Shown in pieces: positions 16,872 to 23,669 of a stretch of 64,000 nucleotides of DNA. Made by a program: the position numbers and the translations under genes. Every line of letters starts with the position of its first letter. Position 1 is the stretch's first letter. Below the pieces are notes generated by a model. The model did not search any database. It worked only from the letters and a program-made list of their open reading frames with translations, and had not been told where the DNA came from. Source of the stretch: Deltaproteobacteria bacterium (GTDB lineage: Bacteria > Desulfobacterota > Binatia > UBA12015). The stretch lies in assembly GCA_029262355.1 (NCBI GenBank), contig JAJCZO010000221.1, positions 55,058 through 119,057 of the forward strand. The letters are read 5' to 3'.

Positions 16872-17657
16872 TCAGCCTAGGCGAGACCTCCATTGCGAGA
16901 AAGGAAGCCGTAGCAAACCCGCGAACGACAGCCCCGCAGCCACGGCGTCGAGCCCGATCTCGATCTTCGATGACGAACTGTTCGGGCCGAAGCTCGCAAA
17001 GAGGCGGTCCCAGACCGAAAAGACCGTACCAAAATTCGTCCCATGCTGGCAGACGGCACGCCCGTGGTGGCGCCGATGGAGCGCCGGCGTGACGAACACG
17101 CGCTCCAACGCCCTCTCTAGCCGAGGCGGAAGATCAATGTCTCCGTGCACGAGGAGGTTGGCCGCGCCGAAGATCAGCTCGAAGACGATCACGCCAACGA
17201 CCGGTGCTCCCAACAACACGACGGCGCCGAGACGGAGTGGAAGCGACAACAGAATTTCGCCCGTATGAAACCGGACGCCAGTGGATGCACTGAACTGCGC
17301 GTCGGCGTGATGCACTTGATGGAACCGCCAGAGAAACGGAACTACGTGATTCACGCGATGCCAACCATAGGAGACGAAGTCCAGCGCGACGACGGTCCCG
17401 ACGACCGCAGTCCACGACGTCAGATCGACGACATTCAACACGCCAACCTCGTGGCGCGAAGCCCAGAGTGACGCCGCGCATGCGCATGCACCACACGCAC
17501 CACCAATCACCAAGAGATTGACCCCCCACAGCCCGAGATTGACTCTGCGCGCACGCCGAACTCCATGGTGCGGCGACAGACGCTGCAAGGAGAACACCAG
17601 AACCACGGCGGCGACGAATCCGGCGGACTTGATCGCCTGGAACTCTACTTCCCCCAT
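16872..17657 (-). CDS. Sterol desaturase / fatty acid hydroxylase superfamily membrane enzyme
   Basis: 261 residues. The diiron histidine boxes are complete: H100-x3-H104 (WHRVNH), H113-x2-HH117 (HQVHH) and H194-x2-HH198 (HRRHH), plus His171 in LLVHGDIDLPP. Three to four hydrophobic spans (about 14-27, 45-68, 83-98 and 140-170) fit the family topology. The tail TVFSVWDRLFASF is a conserved family ending. These are integral-membrane O2-dependent hydroxylases or desaturases acting on sterols, fatty acids or carotenoids; the exact substrate is not visible. It ends 54 bp from the stop-side of the TetR gene, on the same strand, and probably shares its transcript. Confidence 0.92.
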   Translation of the reverse strand: MGEVEFQAIKSAGFVAAVVLVFSLQRLSPHHGVRRARRVNLGLWGVNLLVIGGACGACACAASLWASRHEVGVLNVVDLTSWTAVVGTVVALDFVSYGWHRVNHVVPFLWRFHQVHHADAQFSASTGVRFHTGEILLSLPLRLGAVVLLGAPVVGVIVFELIFGAANLLVHGDIDLPPRLERALERVFVTPALHRRHHGRAVCQHGTNFGTVFSVWDRLFASFGPNSSSSKIEIGLDAVAAGLSFAGLLRLPFSQWRSRLG

Positions 17658-17711
17658 CGCTCGAGTCTACTGCGCGACACCAACCGCGGGCAACACTGGG
17701 GAACTGCCTCT

Positions 17712-18446
17712 CTACTTCCGAGCGCCTCTCTTCGCGGATGCACCCCTGCGACTGCGCTTCTTGGTCGCGAGCGACGCCGACAGCCCTTCGATACACGCCC
17801 GCACGATGTGCATCACGTCACGCTCCATGTCGAAGCGATCCGCGGTGCGCGTCGCCGCCCACCACTCGAGCGGATTGCCGATCATCCCCATGAGTGCGTA
17901 GCCCCAGACTCGAGCCGTGTTCGCGTCGACACCGCGCTCCCCCACGATCTCGGCGAGGACGCGACCGACACCTTCCGAGATCGGGTCGCTCCATTCCCCT
18001 TCCTTCGCCTCCCACTTGTCGTCGAACATCCCCTGGGTGCGCAGAAATCGGTAGAGCTCGGGATTCGCTTCGATGAAGGCCGCGAGTTGCGACACGAACA
18101 CGTTCAAGCCTCGGATGAGCTCTTCTCGACGCTCGTCCGACGTGTGGCGGGTGTCGCCCGAGCCAGTACGCCCGTACAGCAGCGGAGGCAGAGAGCTCGC
18201 GAACGGCGCCATCATCCAGTCGCGCAACGCGATCGCCGTTCCGCGTCGGTCGCCGAAATGGCGGTAGAGGATCGGCCGCGTAATTCCTGCCTCGCGCGCG
18301 ATATCCTCCATCGAAACGGCCTCGCGGTGCTTGCGAATCGCGCGCTGAGCGGCGTGAAGGAGCTCCTCGCGTTGAGCCTCCCACCGGGCCGAATGCTGCG
18401 GGCTAGAGCCAGAGCCGTTTCTTGAGCCAGATCGCTTGGTCGCCAT
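17712..18446 (-). CDS. TetR/AcrR family transcriptional regulator
   Basis: 244 residues. The start at 18446 has a strong Shine-Dalgarno sequence (GGGAGGAGG) a few bases upstream. The N-terminal helix-turn-helix is clear: EELLHAAQRAIRKHREAVSMEDIAREAG followed by the recognition helix TRPILYRHFGDRRG at 56-69. The C-terminal ligand domain includes an acidic/hydrophobic region typical of the family; the last residues are basic (KKRSRRGASAKRGARK). A perfect 15-base palindrome lies in the 124 bp between this gene and the divergent lipoprotein gene at 18571, so it very likely represses both itself (with the hydroxylase and TonB receptor genes downstream) and the opposite unit. The ligand is unknown. 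Confidence 0.93.
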   Translation of the reverse strand: MATKRSGSRNGSGSSPQHSARWEAQREELLHAAQRAIRKHREAVSMEDIAREAGITRPILYRHFGDRRGTAIALRDWMMAPFASSLPPLLYGRTGSGDTRHTSDERREELIRGLNVFVSQLAAFIEANPELYRFLRTQGMFDDKWEAKEGEWSDPISEGVGRVLAEIVGERGVDANTARVWGYALMGMIGNPLEWWAATRTADRFDMERDVMHIVRACIEGLSASLATKKRSRRGASAKRGARK

Positions 18447-18517
18447 GAGCGGCCTCCTCCCTAGCCCACTGGCATTGCCGAGACGAGGCAGCGAGTTGAC
18501 CCGGACTGCCCACAGCG

Positions 18518-18532
18518 GTTACGAATCGTAAC
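18518..18532. promoter_or_regulatory. Palindromic operator, probably bound by the adjacent TetR regulator
   Basis: The sequence GTTACGA-A-TCGTAAC is a perfect 7+1+7 palindrome. A second half-site, TTCGTAAC, occurs 16 bases further on at 18548-18555. A candidate -35 element TTGACC lies at 18496-18501, and with a 17-base spacer the -10 position would fall on the palindrome itself, so a bound dimer would block transcription toward 18571. The location midway between divergent TetR and target genes is the usual arrangement for TetR family operators. Confidence 0.7.
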
Positions 18533-18570
18533 AGCTCGACGGCACAGTTCGTAACGGGGGATAGAGAACC

Positions 18571-20313
18571 ATGACGCATGTTCTGCGACGCGGCAGCCTG
18601 GCCTTACTCGCCCTTCTCGTAATGTCCGGCCTCACGCTGGGCTGCGGATCGGATTCCACGACGGCATCGACGACCTCGGCTCCGCCGGCCGAGCGACCGC
18701 CAGAGCCGGAGCCCGAGCCCGAGCCGAACCCCGGCGACGAATGCACCGAATCCTTTGACGGCGCATTCGACGCAATTCAGAACGTCATCTTCGAGCGTCG
18801 CGGCTGCACTGCGGAGGCCTGTCACGGCAGCAGCTCGGCCGGCGGTCTCGACCTCCGCGCGGACGTCTCCTTCGACAACTTGGTTGGCGCCCAGTCGGTG
18901 GGCAGCACCTTGAACCGCGTTCAGCCGACGAAGCTCAAGCAGAGCTACCTGTTCCAAAAGCTCGCGGCCGCGAGTGACCCCTCGCTCGTGACGGTCACGC
19001 TGGCGGGTAGCCCGATGCCACTGTCCGGCGAACCTCTGTCGGCCGAGGAACTCGAGGCGTTGCGCCTCTGGATCGAGGGCGGCGCACCGCGCGAGGGATC
19101 CATCGGCGACGAGTTCGGTGGCAACCGCGTCGCCGACCTGCTCGATGCATGCCTTCCTGATCCCGACCCCGTCGTGGTCGAACCGCTCGAGCCTCCGGCC
19201 GAGGGAACCGGTGTCCAGCTCGCGATGCCGCCGCATCAGATTCCTGCCGGGAGTGAGTTCGAAGTCTGCTTTGCCGAATACATCGACTTCCGCGACCAGA
19301 TCCCGGACCAGTTCCTCAGCGCAGACGGCAACCAGTTCCATGCGAACGGCAGGGAGGACCTGGCAGACCCCAACACGCATCATCTCACAATCAGCTACTC
19401 GGGCTTCGGCGCCGAAATGGTCGACGCCCCCGAGTTCGGCAGGTGGGAATGCGCCGCCGGCCCGATGAAAGGCCAGGACTGCGACCCGCTCGACTCGACC
19501 CACTGCAACGGCGGTCAGTGCCGCAGCGAGCTGCGGAACAGCGTCGCGTGCATCGGCTTCGGCCCTGCGGGCAGCGGCAATGGCGTGACCCCGGGGAGCC
19601 GAGTGCAGACGGCCAACGGCAGGCCCGGTTTCTTCGCCGAGTTCCCGAGCCACGGAATCTTCTACTGGAACTCGCACGCCTTCAATCTCACGCCCAAGGA
19701 TCTGGTCCACCACAATTACGTGAACGTGCACTTCACCGACGACCTACGCTTCCAGGACATCGGGTTCCAGAACACCTCACGCATCGGCATCGCGGCGGGA
19801 ACCCCGCCTTTCACCAAGGCGGAATACTGCGCGGAGCACACCCTGCCACGGGGAACCGAGCTCCTGAGTCTGACATCGCACACGCACAAACGCGGCGAGC
19901 GCTTCACGATGGATTTGAAGAGCACCGGCGAACGGCTCTACGACAATCCATTCTGGGACGATCCGGTAGAGGTGAAATTCGATCCGGCGCGGCTCTTCGA
20001 CTCCGAGGATCCGGCAGACCGCACGATCGTCTACTGCGCGGTCTACAACAACGGTGTGGCACCTGACGGCTCGCACGACGTGGGCGGCGTCACCCGCAAA
20101 TCGCGAAAGCCCGACCGCGCCAACTGCAACCCCGTGGCGTGTGCCGAGGGCCGTATCGCTGAGCCCTGCGGAGGCGTGAACGACAACGCGACTTGCGACA
20201 CGGCGCCCGGAGCGGGCGACGGCATGTGTGACGCGTGCCCGATCACCGGCGGACTCACGAGTGATGACGAGATGTTCATCCTCCTGGGCTCGACTCTCGA
20301 GGTCGTCGAGTAG
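18571..20313 (+). CDS. Lipoprotein with haem-like Cys-His motif and copper-monooxygenase-like C-terminal part
   Basis: 580 residues. Lipoprotein signal with lipidation at Cys25 (LTLGC), then a Pro-Glu linker (PEPEPEPEP). Residues about 55-175 resemble the cytochrome-like module of planctomycete and deltaproteobacterial surface proteins: IFERRGCTAEACHGSSSAGG has C79-x4-C84-H85, and the module ends with LSAEELEALRLWIEGGAP. From about 215 onward the histidine pattern recalls type II copper, ascorbate-dependent monooxygenases (PHM/DBH-like): HH270-271 in NTHHLTISYSG, HH380-381 in LVHHNYVNVHF and H437-T-H439 in LTSHTHKRG. The C-terminus is cysteine-rich and ends CDACPITGG. A surface oxidase or hydroxylase is a reasonable guess; the haem spacing is non-standard. 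It is the first gene of the unit divergent from TetR. Confidence 0.72.
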   Translation: MTHVLRRGSLALLALLVMSGLTLGCGSDSTTASTTSAPPAERPPEPEPEPEPNPGDECTESFDGAFDAIQNVIFERRGCTAEACHGSSSAGGLDLRADVSFDNLVGAQSVGSTLNRVQPTKLKQSYLFQKLAAASDPSLVTVTLAGSPMPLSGEPLSAEELEALRLWIEGGAPREGSIGDEFGGNRVADLLDACLPDPDPVVVEPLEPPAEGTGVQLAMPPHQIPAGSEFEVCFAEYIDFRDQIPDQFLSADGNQFHANGREDLADPNTHHLTISYSGFGAEMVDAPEFGRWECAAGPMKGQDCDPLDSTHCNGGQCRSELRNSVACIGFGPAGSGNGVTPGSRVQTANGRPGFFAEFPSHGIFYWNSHAFNLTPKDLVHHNYVNVHFTDDLRFQDIGFQNTSRIGIAAGTPPFTKAEYCAEHTLPRGTELLSLTSHTHKRGERFTMDLKSTGERLYDNPFWDDPVEVKFDPARLFDSEDPADRTIVYCAVYNNGVAPDGSHDVGGVTRKSRKPDRANCNPVACAEGRIAEPCGGVNDNATCDTAPGAGDGMCDACPITGGLTSDDEMFILLGSTLEVVE

Positions 20314-20426
20314 TGAGCCTCACGGCCGGAATGCGCAGGATACGGCCCCACACAAGGACGTCCCGCCCACGCTCGCGATCGACAAGTCGGAAGCCTTCGG
20401 CGACGAGCTGAGGCATCACTTTTGGG

Positions 20427-21446
20427 ATGCGCGCAGCCGTCTACAAGGAGCGCGGCCGGATCGAGGTCGCCGAAGTGCCGCTCCCCGACGTCGGACCGCA
20501 CGACGTCCTCATCGAGGTCAGCCACTGCGGCATCTGCGGGACCGATCTCCACATGGTGATCGACGGCTGGGGGCGACGCGACTCGATCGGCGGTCACGAG
20601 TACTCGGGCGCGATCCACGCCGTCGGCGAGCGCGTCGTGGGCTGGCGGATCGGCGACCCCGTCGTGGCCCAACCGCAGGTCGAAGGCTGCGGAGCGTGCC
20701 CCTACTGCCAACGAGCTCGGCCCTCTCTCTGCACCGCGCGCGGAAAGCCAGGGATGGACACCTACCAGGGCGCGTTCGCCGAGTACGTGAATGTCGACCA
20801 CCGCCAACTCGTTCGGTTGCCCGAAGATCTCTCGCTGCGCACCGCCGCGCTGTGCGAGCCACTCGCCGTCGCCCAACACGCGGTGACGCTGGCGGCGGTC
20901 GAGGCGGGGCAGCGGGTGCTCGTGAGTGGCGCCGGGCCGATCGGGGCGCTGATCACCGCGGTACTATGCGCCTCGGGTGCACACGATGTCGTCGTCAGTG
21001 AACCGAGCGCCAAGAGGCGAGCGCTCGCCACGCGCCTCGGCGCACTCGCCGTCGAGCCCGCGTCGCTCACTCCGCCCGATCTCCCCTTCGACTCGGTCGA
21101 CGAACCGTTCCACGTCGCGTTTGAATGCTCGGGCAAGGCAGCGGCCGTCGAGTCTGCCCTCGCGCAACTCGACAGCGGTGGTCGCCTCGTCCTCGTCGGA
21201 ACCGGGCTCGAGCATCCGGCGCTCGACTCGAACCGAGTTCTCCTGAACGAGCTCACGATCACGGGCGCGTTCAACTACGACGCGGCGGGCTTCGAGCGCG
21301 CCGTCGCGCTGCTCGCGAGCGGGCGGCTCCCGGTCGACCAGCTGATCGAACCCGAGGACGTCACACTCGCAGACATCGTCGATGCGATGCAGGGTCTCAC
21401 GGCGGGCACCCTCGCCGGGAAGGTGCTCGTTCGTCCCCGCGCATAG
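20427..21446 (+). CDS. Zinc-dependent alcohol dehydrogenase (MDR family)
   Basis: 339 residues. Both zinc sites are intact: catalytic ligands Cys37 (CGICGTDLH), His57 and Glu58 (GGHEYSG), and structural ligands Cys88, Cys91, Cys94 and Cys102 (GCGACPYCQRARPSLC). The cofactor fold VLVSGAGPIGALITAVLCASGA has the GxGxxG pattern of NAD(P) binding. It resembles sorbitol/threonine/butanediol-type dehydrogenases; the substrate cannot be set. The ATG at 20427 gives the standard family N-terminus MRAAVYKERGRIEVAEVPLP. It follows the lipoprotein by 113 bp and precedes the VOC gene by 18 bp, so these probably form a unit under the TetR operator. Confidence 0.93.
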   Translation: MRAAVYKERGRIEVAEVPLPDVGPHDVLIEVSHCGICGTDLHMVIDGWGRRDSIGGHEYSGAIHAVGERVVGWRIGDPVVAQPQVEGCGACPYCQRARPSLCTARGKPGMDTYQGAFAEYVNVDHRQLVRLPEDLSLRTAALCEPLAVAQHAVTLAAVEAGQRVLVSGAGPIGALITAVLCASGAHDVVVSEPSAKRRALATRLGALAVEPASLTPPDLPFDSVDEPFHVAFECSGKAAAVESALAQLDSGGRLVLVGTGLEHPALDSNRVLLNELTITGAFNYDAAGFERAVALLASGRLPVDQLIEPEDVTLADIVDAMQGLTAGTLAGKVLVRPRA

Positions 21447-21464
21447 ACGCGACAGGAGCCATTC

Positions 21465-21905
21465 ATGCCAGCCGACGCCGCCCGCCACCCCCGCTTCAAC
21501 CACGTCGCCATGTCGATGCCGGCCACCCTGCTCGACCAAGAGCACCGCGCCGACATCCTTGCCTTCTACGCTGACGTTTTCGGCTGGGAAGAGATGCCCA
21601 CCATGACGGTCGATCGTGAGCGACTCGTGCTGAAAGCGCACAGCTACGAGGAGTTCGTGTTCCTCATGGCCGACAACGAGCCGATGTCGTGTGCGCACCT
21701 CGACCACTTCGGGATGTCCGTCGCCGACCCCGAGCATCTGGACGCCATGTACGCGCGCGCCTTGGCCTACCGGGAGAGAGACGACCGCGTGGAGATCATC
21801 GACCGCACCATGGAGGACCACGGAGCCGTCGAACTGCACAGCTTTTATGTACGCTACTTGTTACCGATGATGATCGAGGTGCAGTGCTTCAAATGGCAGG
21901 GATGA
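21465..21905 (+). CDS. VOC (glyoxalase/dioxygenase) superfamily protein
   Basis: 146 residues with one vicinal-oxygen-chelate domain: RFNHVAMSMPATLLDQEHRADILAFYADVFGW gives the first beta-alpha-beta unit with a metal-ligand His, and LDHFGMSVADPEHLDAMY the second. ELHSFYVRYLLPMMIEVQCFKW supplies the last strand with an acidic residue near the end. AGGAG lies nine bases upstream of the ATG. These folds isomerise, cleave or sequester small molecules through a divalent metal; the substrate is not predictable. It sits 18 bp behind the alcohol dehydrogenase. Confidence 0.88.
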   Translation: MPADAARHPRFNHVAMSMPATLLDQEHRADILAFYADVFGWEEMPTMTVDRERLVLKAHSYEEFVFLMADNEPMSCAHLDHFGMSVADPEHLDAMYARALAYRERDDRVEIIDRTMEDHGAVELHSFYVRYLLPMMIEVQCFKWQG

Positions 21906-22074
21906 CGCCAGGGAGAAGCGGTTGACGCAGCGCGCCATGCGATCTGCCTATTTGGATTGGGCGTTCGCGTTCCCGCGGTGCCCGCCAGGCAGACGAAGCA
22001 CTTGAGAGAACAGCGAGTTCCTGAGATACCACGTGGCAAATCCGGCGTTCAGGCCGGCAGTCGAGGAGACACTC

Positions 22075-22437
22075 ATGACCCGATTCACTAAGTCCGTCAC
22101 CGCAATCACCGCCGGTTTCGCGCTCGCGCTCTCTGCGCCCATCGCTTGGGCCGACGAGGTTGGTGGTGAGGAGGTCATCGTCGGGGAAGCTGCCGCCCCG
22201 CCGCCGAACGTGGTCATGCAGGACGATCCGATCGGCCCGGTTGCCGTTTTCACGGATCTGATCATCGGTCGCCCCACCCTGTTCATGGCTGGCATCGCGG
22301 GCGCGGCATTCTACGTGATCTCCCTGCCGATCACTCTGCCGAGCGGGACCGAGCAGGACGCGCGCGACGTATTCCTGACGCCAGCCCAGCAGTTCGTCGG
22401 AACGACGCCGGGCGGCAAGCTCGACCCGGCCAGCTGA
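22075..22437 (+). CDS. Small exported/membrane protein of unknown function (120 aa)
   Basis: The ATG at 22075 has GAGGAG upstream and begins a signal peptide, MTRFTKSVTAITAGFALAL, cleaved near AWA-DE. The mature part has an acidic, Pro-rich stretch, then FTDLIIGRPTLFMAGIAGAAFYVISLPITLP, which can form one or two membrane helices, and a short tail. Small proteins with an LIxGRPxx segment and one hydrophobic hairpin are common next to envelope genes, but I cannot name a family. It is followed 135 bp later by an OmpA-family gene whose leader is similar (GAGGAGAC before the ATG in both). Confidence 0.7.
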   Translation: MTRFTKSVTAITAGFALALSAPIAWADEVGGEEVIVGEAAAPPPNVVMQDDPIGPVAVFTDLIIGRPTLFMAGIAGAAFYVISLPITLPSGTEQDARDVFLTPAQQFVGTTPGGKLDPAS

Positions 22438-22571
22438 TCTGAGCGTGGCGCGAGAAGCACGAGCCTAGGCGTGGCGCATGCTCCTCGAATGAGTTTTCGA
22501 TGATGTTGAACGCATTGCGCGGCGGCCCGGTTGCTCAACGGGCGCGGCGGGCGGTGTCGAGAGGAGACCAC

Positions 22572-23528
22572 ATGAAGTTCAAGAGCGTTTTGTTGGCGAC
22601 CGCACTGATGTCGATGGTCGTCGTTCCCACCGCGCACGCGGCTGACGGCCCCGAGGTGGGCGCAAATACCGGCGCCATGATCTCGTTGTCGAAGTTCCGG
22701 GACACGATCGACGGAAACACCGGCGCAACCATCGGCTTCTGGGGCGGCTATCGGTGGGACCTGACCGAAGCGCTGAAGATCTCCCTGATCGGACAGCCTC
22801 AGTTCACATTCTCGCCAGGCACCGAGCGCTGGAACGACGGCGTGAACTTCGGCGGCGGGTTCGGCACCATGGTCATTTTCACCGGTGGTCCGAAGCTCAC
22901 GTATGTGACGGGACCGATCGAGACGCACTTCGGTGTGCAGGGCGGGTTCTACACGGACATCACCGGCGCCATGTCGGACACCGGCGGCGGCGCAAACGCC
23001 GGTGCGGGCGTGTCGTACTTGATCGACGACCTCACCAGCGTCGGTATCTGGGGTCGTTACGACTGGACGACGATGGACGCCAACCCGGCGACGACCAACG
23101 ACCGCCAGTTCGTGCTCGCCGGCATCGGCGTGACCCGTACCTTCCCGGTGCCTCAGGTCGCAGTCGCTGCGGCTCCTCCCGTCAAGCGCAAGCTGGTTCT
23201 GCGCGGCGTCAACTTCGACTTCGACAAGTCGGACATCCGCGCCGACGCCCGTCCGATCCTGGACGCGGCGGCCACCACGCTGAACGAGGACCCGGGCGTT
23301 CGAGTTGCCGTGGAAGGTCACACCGACTCGATGGGCAGCGAAGAGTACAACATGAGCCTCTCGCAGCGCCGGGCCGAGTCCGTCGTCGACTACCTAGTCT
23401 CTGCCGGCGTCTCACGCGGCCGCTTGGAGGCGGTCGGCATGGGCGAGTCGAACCCCGTCGCATCGAACGACACGGAGGACGGCCGCGCGCAGAATCGCCG
23501 CGTCGAACTCCGCGTTCTCGGCCAATAG
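22572..23528 (+). CDS. OmpA-family outer-membrane protein
   Basis: 318 residues from ATG 22572 (AGGAG upstream). Signal peptide MKFKSVLLATALMSMVVVP with cleavage after AHA. Residues about 25-190 look like an eight-stranded barrel with alternating aromatic residues (SIGFWGGYRWDLT-like segments). The C-terminal 120 residues are a clear OmpA peptidoglycan-binding domain: LRGVNFDFDKSDIRADARPI, VAVEGHTDSMGSEEYNMSLS, QRRAESVVDYL and GRAQNRRVEL. The Asp in FDFDKSDI and the Arg in NRRVEL are the diaminopimelate-binding pair. It probably ties the outer membrane to the cell wall. A strong hairpin terminator follows directly. Confidence 0.93.
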   Translation: MKFKSVLLATALMSMVVVPTAHAADGPEVGANTGAMISLSKFRDTIDGNTGATIGFWGGYRWDLTEALKISLIGQPQFTFSPGTERWNDGVNFGGGFGTMVIFTGGPKLTYVTGPIETHFGVQGGFYTDITGAMSDTGGGANAGAGVSYLIDDLTSVGIWGRYDWTTMDANPATTNDRQFVLAGIGVTRTFPVPQVAVAAAPPVKRKLVLRGVNFDFDKSDIRADARPILDAAATTLNEDPGVRVAVEGHTDSMGSEEYNMSLSQRRAESVVDYLVSAGVSRGRLEAVGMGESNPVASNDTEDGRAQNRRVELRVLGQ

Positions 23529-23547
23529 GCCCGACCCGGGATCACGC

Positions 23548-23577
23548 GAGGGGGGCGCCCGAGAGCGCCCCCCTCGC
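23548..23577 (+). terminator. Strong GC-rich hairpin after the OmpA gene
   Basis: A perfect 12-base-pair stem (CGAGGGGGGCGC at 23548-23559 against 23566-23577) with a six-base loop, 19 bases beyond the OmpA stop codon. There is no T-run after it, so it may need a termination factor or may protect the transcript 3' end. Position and strength make a transcription end the most likely role. Confidence 0.75.
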
Positions 23578-23669
23578 AGAGATCCGCCCCGATCGACACT
23601 GTCGATTCCCCGGGCCTCGAGTCCGGGAGCGCTCGCCCGCCGAGCGAGGCGTGTGTATGAACACACCTC

